Source of the DNA: Streptomyces sp. CBMA291
Lineage (GTDB): Bacteria; Actinomycetota; Actinomycetes; Streptomycetales; Streptomycetaceae
DNA: 64,000 nucleotides
Reading direction: 5' to 3'
Assembly (NCBI RefSeq): GCF_014596525.1
Contig: NZ_MSJP01000015.1
Span: 62,001 to 126,000, forward strand
Shown: positions 15,772 to 22,976 of the stretch, in pieces
How positions within the stretch are numbered: the first letter of the stretch is position 1
How the letters are laid out: each line of letters begins with the position of its first letter
Notes under the pieces: generated by a model
The model's input: the letters and a program-made list of their open reading frames with translations, nothing else
Database searches by the model: none
Told to the model about the DNA's origin: nothing
Translations under genes and position numbers: made by a program

Positions 15772-16368
15772 TCAGCAGGCCAACGCGGCTTCGAACCGGT
15801 CGATGGCGGCGGCCAGCTGGGCTCGGCGGCGGATGTCGAGCTTGCGGTAGATGCGGGTGATGTGCAGTTCCACGGCCCGGGTGGACACCGTGAAGGACTC
15901 GGCGATCTGCTTGTTGGTCAGTCCGTCGAGCATCATCGTGGCGATGCGCCGTTCGTGGGCGGTCAGCTCCTCACGGACGGCGGTCTCCTCACGGGCGGCC
16001 GGCGGGACGGGCGTCGGGACGCCCCCGCGTATTCGCTCGTGGGTCCCGGCGCCTCCGGTGGACCGCTCCAGACCGGCGAGGACGACGTGTCCCATGACCG
16101 CGTTCCATTCCCGGACCCGTAGCTCGCCGACGACCTGGGCCTGGGCGTACGGGTCGGCGTACAGGACCCGCAGGAGCGACCCCCGGTCGCGGGCCTCGCA
16201 GACGAGGAGTTCCCCGCTGCCGTCCCGCCAGGGACCGCCGCCGAGCAGGATGCCGCGGGCGGCCATCCTTTTCCAGTAGGCCCGGTGGGCCTCCCCGAAA
16301 CTCAGCCGGTCCGTCTCTCTTCCACGGAAAACGAGTTCGACCACAAAAGCCACGTACGACTCCCCCAT
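15772..16368 (-). CDS. YCII-domain / LuxR-type HTH fusion regulator
   Basis: A 198-residue regulator. Residues 1-95 match the YCII fold, a dimeric alpha-beta barrel related to muconolactone isomerase and chlorodiene-processing enzymes: HRAYWKRMAARGILLGGGPW and a later ADPYAQAQVVGELRVREW. Residues 130-195 are a LuxR/GerE helix-turn-helix: LTAHERRIATMMLDGLTNKQIAES and RAVELHITRIYRKLDI. A ligand-sensing barrel fused to LuxR HTH is unusual, and it suggests that an acid intermediate of the cluster is the signal. The ATG at 16368 lacks a strong RBS. An imperfect palindrome sits 55 bp upstream. It is the best candidate for the cluster-situated regulator. Confidence 0.82.
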   Translation of the reverse strand: MGESYVAFVVELVFRGRETDRLSFGEAHRAYWKRMAARGILLGGGPWRDGSGELLVCEARDRGSLLRVLYADPYAQAQVVGELRVREWNAVMGHVVLAGLERSTGGAGTHERIRGGVPTPVPPAAREETAVREELTAHERRIATMMLDGLTNKQIAESFTVSTRAVELHITRIYRKLDIRRRAQLAAAIDRFEAALAC

Positions 16369-16422
16369 AAAGGCCGGGTGTTTCCACTTGCGACGCTACC
16401 ATCCACCACCCGCCCCATTAAT

Positions 16423-16440
16423 GAACACAATGTTGCGTTC
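16423..16440. promoter_or_regulatory. Candidate operator: imperfect 18-bp palindrome upstream of YCII-LuxR gene
   Basis: GAACACAATGTTGCGTTC matches its reverse complement at 14 of 18 positions (GAAC-N-CAA-NN-TTG-N-GTTC). It is in the only AT-rich patch of the 176-bp gap between the DMT exporter stop and the regulator start, where the regulator promoter should lie. Autoregulation by the LuxR-type protein is an inference. Confidence 0.45.
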
Positions 16441-16473
16441 GTCGGCCCGGGTATTCTTGAGGGAATGGCGTGT

Positions 16474-16498
16474 GCCCGGCCGCCGGAAACGGCCGGGC
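16474..16498 (-). terminator. Hairpin after the DMT exporter gene
   Basis: GCCCGGCCG (16474-16482) pairs with CGGCCGGGC (16490-16498) around a seven-base loop, 47 bp after the exporter stop codon at 16545. There is no U-tract. Confidence 0.6.
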
Positions 16499-16544
16499 GC
16501 GCCTTGTGGTGCCGCGCCCCGGACGGCCCCCGGAGCGGTTCCCG

Positions 16545-17471
16545 CTAGTCGGCGGCGGGCGTCGCCACGGCTGCGGCCCCGGGGGCGGGCTCGGGCGCGG
16601 GGCGGGGCTTGCGCCGGAGCAGTCCGGTGGCGACGAGCACGGCGACCGCGCCGGCCCATACGGTCCAGCCCAGCGGTTCCTGGAGCACGGCGGCGCCCAG
16701 GACGACGGCGACGGCGGTCATGAGATAGGTGACGGTCGAGGCGACCGTGGGACCGTCCTTGATGATCAGCTCGAAGTTGAGCAGGGCGGCGAAGCCGGTG
16801 CAGACCACGCCGAGGACGAGGACGGAGACCACCGAGTCGGTGCGCCAGGTGATGCTCTGCAATCCGAGGAAGGGGAAGGCGATCAGGAGCAGCACGGTGG
16901 CGACGCTGAGCTGGCCGCCCGCGAGCATCAGCGGCGGAATGCCCTTGCCCACGAGGAACTTGCCCATGTACGCGAAGCTGGCGCCGAAGCTGATGGAGCC
17001 GAGGACGAAGCAGAGGATGCTCCAGCCGGTGCCCGAGGAGGAGGCGTTCCAGGGGGAGGCGATGAGCGCGGTGCCGCCGAGTCCGAGCAGGACGCCGCCC
17101 GCCTTGAAGGCGGAGACCCGCTTCTCCTGGCCGAGCAGCAGGGCGGCGGCCAGGGTCCAGATCGGCGCGCTGCCGTTGACGACGGCGGCGACGCTGCTGG
17201 AGCCGTCGATCTCGCCTTCGGCGTAGAGGGTCCAGGGGACGGCGTTGCCGAGCAGGGCGGCGACCGTCAGATGACCCCAGGTGGCGGCTTCCCTCGGAAG
17301 CCGGAGCCCCTTGGCGTAGCCGATCGCGAGGATGACGACGGCGCCGAGGGCGAGCCGGATCAGGACCATCTGCACGGGCGAGAAGCCGTACCCGGCGATC
17401 TTGATCCAGAGGAAGACGGAGCCCCAGATGAGGCTCAGCGCGGCCAGCCGCGTGTACGTGGCTTTGGACAT
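16545..17471 (-). CDS. EamA/DMT-family exporter
   Basis: A 308-residue inner-membrane protein with ten predicted hydrophobic segments arranged as two EamA repeats (about 5-140 and 150-285). It opens MSKATYTRLAALSLIWGSVFLWIKIA, the usual first helix with the EamA WGS motif. Such drug/metabolite transporters export amino acids, nucleobases or toxic metabolites. The C-terminus after residue 288 is a short charged Pro/Ala-rich cytosolic tail. The LysR regulator gene lies upstream on the same strand with a perfect palindrome in between, the standard LysR-controlled exporter arrangement. It could export the product of the neighbouring cluster or simply be its neighbour. Confidence 0.9.
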   Translation of the reverse strand: MSKATYTRLAALSLIWGSVFLWIKIAGYGFSPVQMVLIRLALGAVVILAIGYAKGLRLPREAATWGHLTVAALLGNAVPWTLYAEGEIDGSSSVAAVVNGSAPIWTLAAALLLGQEKRVSAFKAGGVLLGLGGTALIASPWNASSSGTGWSILCFVLGSISFGASFAYMGKFLVGKGIPPLMLAGGQLSVATVLLLIAFPFLGLQSITWRTDSVVSVLVLGVVCTGFAALLNFELIIKDGPTVASTVTYLMTAVAVVLGAAVLQEPLGWTVWAGAVAVLVATGLLRRKPRPAPEPAPGAAAVATPAAD

Positions 17472-17567
17472 GGGTGTTTCCGCTCTCCGGAGGAGTCAGG
17501 GAAGGGAAGGGGAACGCGCGGTACGGTCCGCGGTACGCCCCCGAGCCTGACATCGGCCGCCGGAGGG

Positions 17568-17588
17568 GTCCAGCAACGGCTGCTGGAC
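17568..17588. promoter_or_regulatory. Candidate LysR operator before the DMT exporter gene
   Basis: GTCCAGCA (17568-17575) and TGCTGGAC (17581-17588) form a perfect 8-bp inverted repeat with a five-base centre, about 97 bp upstream of the exporter ATG and 74 bp after the LysR gene stop. The dyad length suits LysR-type binding sites. Confidence 0.5.
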
Positions 17589-17661
17589 GGTACCTTCCAA
17601 CAGACGTGGCGAATCGGACGGGGAGCGGGCCGCGTCCGACGGGACCCGGGACCGGGCTCCT

Positions 17662-18594
17662 TCAGCCCGCCACCGCCGCGCGTGCCACCGTGCGCAGCGC
17701 GTCCAGGACGGCGGCGATCTCCGGGGAGGTCTGGCTGCCCTCGCGAACGGCGGCGAAGACCGTCCGCGAGGGCGCCTCCTCGCTGAACGCGCGGATCGTC
17801 ACCTCGGGCCGGGGCCCCGGTTTGGCGAGGCGCGGCACGAGGGCGACCCCGAGGCCGAGCCGTACCGCCGCCAGGGTGGCGTCCCAGTCGCCGATGGCGT
17901 GCGAGGCCTGCGGGGTGAACCCGGCGGCCGTGCAGGCGGCGACGCCGATGTCGTGGCACATGCCGGTGGTGGCGAAGATCCAGGTCTCGTCGGCGAGATC
18001 GGCGAGGACGAGCCGCTCCCGGTCCAGGAGCCGGTGCCCCTGCGGCAGGGCGATGTCGAAGGGGTCGTCGCAGAGCGCGACCCGGTGGAACCGGCCGTCG
18101 GAGCGGCCCTCCTCCGCCGCCGGGCCGGGGGTCCGGGCGGTGTCGGCGGAGATGACGACATCCGTCTCCCCCCGGTGCAGCAGGGAGAAGCTCTCCGGCG
18201 GATCGACCTCGGCGAGCGAGGTCCGCAGCAGCGGCCGGGTCTCCCGCAGCCGGGCCACGGCGGGCAGGATGAGGGCCGAGAGGGTGGTGGAGAAACCGGC
18301 GACCGCGACCTGTCCGCGCTCGCCGCTCGCGTGCCCGGCGAGTTCCGCGCGCATCTGCTCCATCTGCGCGAAGACGGCCTCCGCGTGCCGCAGGACGATC
18401 CGCGCCGCCCCGGTGAGCCGCAGTCTGCGCCCGGCGGGCTCGGTGAGGGGTACGCCCAACTCGCGTCCGAGGGCGCTGAGTTGCTGGGACACGGCCTGCG
18501 GGGTGAGGTGCAGGGCCTGCGCGGCGGCGCTGACCGTGCCGCGCTCGCTGAGTTCCCTCAGCACCCGCAGCTTCCGCAGGTCCGGATCGACCAT
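17662..18594 (-). CDS. LysR-family transcriptional regulator
   Basis: A 310-residue LTTR. The N-terminal winged HTH (about 1-60) reads LRKLRVLRELSERGTVSAAAQALHLTPQAVSQQLSAL in outline, followed by the linker helix and a periplasmic-binding-like effector domain (about 85-300) with two cysteines in GMCHDIGVAACTAAG. The ATG at 18594 is preferred over an in-frame GTG at 18612 because AGGGGG lies 8 bp upstream. It probably controls the DMT exporter encoded directly downstream through the palindrome at 17568-17588. Whether it also senses an intermediate of the accessory cluster is unknown. Confidence 0.9.
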   Translation of the reverse strand: MVDPDLRKLRVLRELSERGTVSAAAQALHLTPQAVSQQLSALGRELGVPLTEPAGRRLRLTGAARIVLRHAEAVFAQMEQMRAELAGHASGERGQVAVAGFSTTLSALILPAVARLRETRPLLRTSLAEVDPPESFSLLHRGETDVVISADTARTPGPAAEEGRSDGRFHRVALCDDPFDIALPQGHRLLDRERLVLADLADETWIFATTGMCHDIGVAACTAAGFTPQASHAIGDWDATLAAVRLGLGVALVPRLAKPGPRPEVTIRAFSEEAPSRTVFAAVREGSQTSPEIAAVLDALRTVARAAVAG

Positions 18595-18619
18595 CTCGCG
18601 CACCCCCCTCACCGCCGGG

Positions 18620-19537
18620 TCATCGTACGCAGCCGGCGTCCACGTCGACGACCTCCTCGACCAGGGTCTCCAGGATGTCCAGGTCGCGTGCGGTGCGGCC
18701 GGGCTCCCGCCGGTCGCCCGGGTAGGTCGGGTCGAGGACCACGGCCCGCGCGCCGAGGTCCTGGAGGAGTCCGAGGTCGTCGGCGATCTGCCCCAGGGTG
18801 CCCTCCCCCAGGAGGCGCCCGGGGCCCAACGGCCTGCGGGTGACGCGGAGTTTGATGCGCGGGCAGAGGTCGGGGACGGGCCGCTGCTGCTCCTCGGCGA
18901 CCTGTCGGAGCGTGGGCAGTCCCACGCCGAGGAGCCAGTCGCCGGAGACGGAGGTGGGGTGCCAGGCGTCGCCGAGGCGTACGGCCCGGCGCAGCGCCCC
19001 GTAGCTGTGTCCGCCGACCCAGACCGGCGGTCCCGGCCGCTGCACGGGCAGCGGGCCGGTGTAGATCTCGCGGAAGGAGACGTGGGCGCCGTCGAAGGAG
19101 GCGACCTCGTTCGCCCAGCACGCCTTGATCGCGGCCAGGTACTCGTCGCTGATCGCGCCGCGCTTGCGGTACGGGACGTCGAGGACGGCGAACTCCCGGG
19201 CGGCCCATCCGGCGGCGGCGCCGAAGACCAGCCGTCCGCCGCTGAACCGGTCGATGTTGGCGGCGACCCGGGCGGTGTGCACGGGGTGCCGGTACGGAAG
19301 GATCGTGACGGTCGTGCCCAGACCCACGGTCCTGGTGATCCCGGCGAGCCAGGCGAGGGTCGCGAAGGGGTCGTAGAACGGGGCGGGGAAGAGGTGCTGC
19401 ACGTCCGGGGTGAGCGCCACGTGGTCGGAGACCATGGCGTAGTGGTAGCCCATCGACTCGACCCGCAGCGCCCAGTCGGCGAGGGCGTCGGGGGCGGCCT
19501 CCGGGCCGTAGTTGGGCAGATTGACGCCGAACTTCAT
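18620..19537 (-). CDS. LLM-class (luciferase-like) flavin oxidoreductase
   Basis: A 305-residue TIM-barrel enzyme of the bacterial luciferase superfamily. It starts MKFGVNLPNYGPEAAPDALA, has SDHVALTP near residue 37, GTTVTILPYRHPVHTARVAANIDRFSGGRL-type core around 75-105, and PVWVGGHSYGALRRAVRLGDAWH near 170-195, all usual for F420- or FMN-dependent members. These oxidise or desaturate small molecules with F420 or O2. Its ATG overlaps the MFS transporter stop as ATGA, so the two are co-translated. The C-terminus is short, with a KLRVTRRPLGPGRL variable segment near 230. Cofactor choice between F420 and FMN is not settled by sequence. Confidence 0.88.
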   Translation of the reverse strand: MKFGVNLPNYGPEAAPDALADWALRVESMGYHYAMVSDHVALTPDVQHLFPAPFYDPFATLAWLAGITRTVGLGTTVTILPYRHPVHTARVAANIDRFSGGRLVFGAAAGWAAREFAVLDVPYRKRGAISDEYLAAIKACWANEVASFDGAHVSFREIYTGPLPVQRPGPPVWVGGHSYGALRRAVRLGDAWHPTSVSGDWLLGVGLPTLRQVAEEQQRPVPDLCPRIKLRVTRRPLGPGRLLGEGTLGQIADDLGLLQDLGARAVVLDPTYPGDRREPGRTARDLDILETLVEEVVDVDAGCVR

Positions 19538-20772
19538 GGGGCGTTCCTTTCCGGGTGGCCGGTCGCGTCCGCGGCGGCGGTCCCGTTGGCGTGGTCCGTG
19601 GTGCCGCGGCCGGTCCTGGCGGCGCGCCGGGCGAGGGCCCGGACCGTGACGAGGTGACAGAGGACTCCCGCGCACGCGACCCCGGCGGCGGGGAGCGGGA
19701 GCCAGCGGGCGTCGAGCCCGTGGGCGAGGGCGAGGCCGCCGAGCGCGGAGCCGACGGCGCCGCCGAGGTAGGTGGCGGAGCTGTTGAGGCCGACGGCGGC
19801 CGCTCCCCCGGCGCCCTCCCGGCCGAGCAGCCGGTGCTGCTGGGGGACGACGAAGGCCCAGCCGGCCGCGCCCCACAGAAGCAGCGGGAGCAGGACGAGG
19901 CCGGGCACGGCGCCCGCCCAGGGCAGCGGGAGCAGGGCGGCGGCGAGGGTGCCGAGCAGGGCGACGGAGAGCAGCGCGGGCTTGCCCGTACGGTCGACGA
20001 GCGTGCCCGCGAGGAGGCTGCCGCAGACGCCGCCGATGCCCCAGACCCACAGGTAGGGCACGGCGCTGCCGATGCCCGCGGCCTGCCGGAGGACCGGCTG
20101 GAGGTAGGTGTAGAGGCCGAGGCTGGCGACGGTCTGGGTGAAGGTGACGGCGACGACGGCGGCCACCCCGGGCCGGGCGAGGGCGCCGAGCCGGGCCCGC
20201 AGGGAGGGGGCGGCGGCTCCGGTGACGGCCGGGAGCCGGGTGGCGACGCCGAGCAGGGCGAGCACGCCGAGCCCGGTGACCAGCCAGAGCGCGGTGCGCC
20301 AGCCGGAGTGGGCGGCGACGAGCAGTCCGAGCGGGACGCCGAGGACGGTGCCCGCGCTCATCCCGCCGAGGACGAGCCCGAGGGCCCGGCCGCGCCGTTC
20401 GGCCGGGACGAGGGCCCCGGCGGCGGTGGCGGCGGCCGGGGTGAACAGTCCGGCGCCCGCGCCCGCGAGGGCCCGGGTGCCGAGGAGTCCGGCGTACGAA
20501 CCGGCCAGTGCCGTACCGGCGTTGGCGAGGACGAAGACGACGAGGGCGGTGATCAGGACGGTCCGGGTGCCCCGGCGGGCGAGGACGGCCGAGAACAGCG
20601 GGGCCGCCAGGGCGTAGCAGAGGGTGAAGGCCGTGACGGACTGGCCCGCGAGGGAGACGGAGACGTCCAGGTCGGCGCCGATGTCCGGGAGGAGTCCGGC
20701 CATCGCGTAGGCGTCGGTCCCCATGGCGAAGGAGCCGAGCGCGAGCAGGGCCACCGCGCGCGTGCCGCCCAT
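19534..20772 (-). CDS. MFS exporter (DHA1-like)
   Basis: A 412-residue transporter with twelve predicted membrane helices. It starts MGGTRAVALLALGSFAMGTDAYAMAGLLPDIGADL, typical for the chloramphenicol/arabinose-efflux type of DHA1 transporters, and has the loop 2-3 motif LARRGTRTVLI. The ATG at 20772 has AGGGGG upstream; a GTG directly before it is possible. It is co-translated with the luciferase-like enzyme and diverges from the glutamyl-tRNA synthetase gene over a 223-bp shared control region. This is the best candidate for a product exporter of the accessory cluster. The C-terminal Ala/Arg-rich tail is cytosolic. Confidence 0.9.
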   Translation of the reverse strand: MGGTRAVALLALGSFAMGTDAYAMAGLLPDIGADLDVSVSLAGQSVTAFTLCYALAAPLFSAVLARRGTRTVLITALVVFVLANAGTALAGSYAGLLGTRALAGAGAGLFTPAAATAAGALVPAERRGRALGLVLGGMSAGTVLGVPLGLLVAAHSGWRTALWLVTGLGVLALLGVATRLPAVTGAAAPSLRARLGALARPGVAAVVAVTFTQTVASLGLYTYLQPVLRQAAGIGSAVPYLWVWGIGGVCGSLLAGTLVDRTGKPALLSVALLGTLAAALLPLPWAGAVPGLVLLPLLLWGAAGWAFVVPQQHRLLGREGAGGAAAVGLNSSATYLGGAVGSALGGLALAHGLDARWLPLPAAGVACAGVLCHLVTVRALARRAARTGRGTTDHANGTAAADATGHPERNAP

Positions 20773-20940
20773 CACACCCCCTCTGTGTACGTGTTCGTGT
20801 CCGTGGTGCGTACGGGTACGGGCGGGTACGTCGTACGGAATGGCCCTGGGGACGCTACTGACCGGGCACCCCGCTCGGGGCCCGGAAGGCCGAAGTGGGT
20901 TCGGAGTTCCGCAGCCTCGCGCGGCCATCCGGCTCGAATC

Positions 20941-20961
20941 GGCCGGTCACCGGCCTACGGT
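20941..20961 (+). promoter_or_regulatory. GluRS promoter -10 with 15-bp palindrome directly upstream
   Basis: GGCCGGTCACCGGCC at 20941-20955 is a perfect odd palindrome. TACGGT at 20956-20961 is a good -10 hexamer placed 35 bp before the GTG start and 20 bp before the RBS AGGAGGGAG. No -35 like TTGACN is found 16-18 bp upstream, so the promoter may need an activator; the palindrome sits in the -35/-10 spacer, a typical repressor position. The same gap must also hold the MFS promoter. Confidence 0.5.
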
Positions 20962-20995
20962 GGATCGATCGAGGAACCCCAGGAGGGAGTCCACC

Positions 20996-22645
20996 GTGCT
21001 CGACCTGTCCGTCATCAACGCGATGTTCCCGCCCGATCTCCCCGAACCGGCCGACTGGGAGCGGCGGTTCCGGCCGCGCGCCCTGCCGGAGGGCGCCGAG
21101 GTGACGCGCTTCGCCCCCAGCCCCACCGGGCACCTGCACATCGGCGGCCTGTACACGGCGGCGGTGTCGCGTGCCCTGGCCCGTCAGAGCGGCGGCGTGC
21201 ACGTGCTGCGCGTCGAGGACACCGATCGCTCGCGCCGGGTGGCGGGCGCCGCCGAGGACTTCTCCCGGCTGCTCGACGCCTTCGGGCTCGCACCCGACGA
21301 GGGCGGGGTCGCCGGGGACGGCGACTGGGGCCCGTACCTCCAGTCGGAGCGCCGGGACGTCTATCTCGGCCATCTGCGCGAACTGCTGCGCCGGGACCGC
21401 GCCTATCCATGCTTCTGCGACCGGGACCGGCTGGCCCGCAGCGCCGAGGAGCAGCGGGCGGGCCGCTCCCCGCTGGGCTACTACGGCCGGTGGGCGCCCT
21501 GCCGGACCCTGGACCCGGCGGAGGCGGCGCGCCGGATCGGGGCGGGCGAGCCGTATGTGCTGCGGTTCCGCTGCCCGTACGAGTTTCCCGGCCGGGTCCG
21601 GTTCGCCGACCGCATCCGGTCCTCCGTCACGATGCAGGACAACGGCAACGACATCGTCCTGCTGAAGTCCTCGCAGGACGAACTGCCGCTTCCCACCTAC
21701 CACTTCGCACACGTGGTGGACGACCATCTGATGCGGGTCTCGCTGGTGGTGCGCGGCGAGGAGTGGCTGTCGTCGACTCCGGTCCATCTCCAGCTGCACA
21801 CGGCACTCGGCTTCGAGCCGCCCGCGTACGCGCATCTGGCGCCGCTGATGAAGGCCGAGGGCCCCTCGCGCCGCAAGCTCAGCAAGCGCAAGGACCCCGA
21901 GGCGTCGGTGGACTACTACCTGACCGCCGGATATCCGCCCGCCGCCGTCCAGCACTATCTGCGGGGGCTCGCCAACATACGTCTGATGGACGTGCCCACC
22001 GCCGAGGCGCTCGCCGCGCCCGTCCGGCTCGACGGCATGCGCCCCTCGGGGCCGCTGCTCGATCTGCCCAAACTGCACTCGCTGAGCCGCGAGTTCATCG
22101 CCTCGCTGCCGCCGGACGAGCTGTACGCGCAGTTGCTCGCCTGGGCCCGGGACCACGATCCCGAGCTGGCCTCGGTCCTGGCCCGGCACCGGGCGACGGC
22201 GCTGGCGGCGGTGGCCGCCGGACGGCCGGAGGGCGCGCCCGCCCGCAAGGACCTGGACCGCTGGTCCCGCTTCCGGGACCGGTACGGCTTCTTCTTCGCG
22301 GAGCTGTCCGGTCCGCCGCCCGCGCCGGGCGACGACCGTTACGGAGAGCTGTCGCCTGACCTGGTCAGGGCCGTGGCCGCCGGTTTCGCCCGGGACACGG
22401 AGGGCGTGGTCACCGCCGGGGAGTGGTACGGGCGGCTGCGCGCGCTCGCGGTCCGGCACGGGTACGCCCCGGACACGGCGTCCTGGCGCCGGGAGCCGGA
22501 GCGCTGGGCGGGCCCGCCGAGAACGATCGCGAACGTGATCAGGGTCGCCCTCACGGGCGCCACCCGCAGCCCGGACCTGTTCGCGGTGGCCCACGCCCTC
22601 GGCCGGGACGAGGTGGTACGGCGCCTGGGCGCGGTGTCGGGGTGA
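20996..22645 (+). CDS. gltX: Glutamyl-tRNA synthetase (cluster-associated paralogue)
   Basis: Class I synthetase that charges tRNA(Glu) with glutamate. The 549-residue protein has the complete fold: Rossmann catalytic core with the HIGH-type HIGG (48-51) after RFAPSPTGHL, the Cys-rich CFCDRD insert, GNDIVLLKSSQDELPLPTYHFAHVVDD-type core, KLSKRK near residue 294 as KMSKS equivalent, and the helical anticodon-binding domain to the end, so it is not a truncated GluQ-type enzyme. The GTG at 20996 has the near-perfect RBS AGGAGGGAG. Together with hemA, hemL and hemB it completes a Glu-to-porphobilinogen route, which is why I read it as a dedicated second GluRS; the housekeeping copy should be elsewhere. 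Confidence 0.92.
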   Translation: MLDLSVINAMFPPDLPEPADWERRFRPRALPEGAEVTRFAPSPTGHLHIGGLYTAAVSRALARQSGGVHVLRVEDTDRSRRVAGAAEDFSRLLDAFGLAPDEGGVAGDGDWGPYLQSERRDVYLGHLRELLRRDRAYPCFCDRDRLARSAEEQRAGRSPLGYYGRWAPCRTLDPAEAARRIGAGEPYVLRFRCPYEFPGRVRFADRIRSSVTMQDNGNDIVLLKSSQDELPLPTYHFAHVVDDHLMRVSLVVRGEEWLSSTPVHLQLHTALGFEPPAYAHLAPLMKAEGPSRRKLSKRKDPEASVDYYLTAGYPPAAVQHYLRGLANIRLMDVPTAEALAAPVRLDGMRPSGPLLDLPKLHSLSREFIASLPPDELYAQLLAWARDHDPELASVLARHRATALAAVAAGRPEGAPARKDLDRWSRFRDRYGFFFAELSGPPPAPGDDRYGELSPDLVRAVAAGFARDTEGVVTAGEWYGRLRALAVRHGYAPDTASWRREPERWAGPPRTIANVIRVALTGATRSPDLFAVAHALGRDEVVRRLGAVSG

Positions 22646-22976
22646 GGGGGCCGCGCCGGGTACGGGCGGGGCGGGCACGGCCTGCTTCCGCGAGGCGGCT
22701 CGTACGGCGTGGGACGGAGGTGCGGCGGGCCGGCAGGCGTCTTGCCCATGCGTGTCTTGCCCATGCGTGTCTTGCCGTGCGTGTCGGCCCGCACGTGTCT
22801 TGCCCGCACGTGTCGGCCGTACGCGTGAGGCGGCGCGTCCCTCGCGCGTACGGGCGGCCCCGTACCGTGCACCGGCGGCTCCGTACCGTGTGCGGGGTGT
22901 GCCGTCGTGACCGCGCCGGGCGAGCGGACCGGGACGAATCTGGCCAGAGGCGGCGACAGGCTGGCAGTATCGCGGG
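22646..22976. repeat. Gene-free stretch with six ~15-bp repeats
   Basis: After the GluRS stop there is no gene for 331 bp. Positions 22737-22820 contain six head-to-tail units of 13-15 bp (GCGTGTCTTGCCCAT, drifting to ACGTGTCGGCCGT), differing mainly in the last bases. The remainder is GC-rich sequence with GGCGGCTCCGTACCGTG direct repeats around 22862-22895. It marks the right edge of the accessory block. Confidence 0.8.

Noticed and set aside
10973..22645. Alaremycin-type cluster (aminolevulinate-like HemB inhibitor)
   Set aside because: Those clusters start from a PLP-dependent aminolevulinate-synthase-like enzyme; none is present here. The resemblance is limited to the HemB theme.
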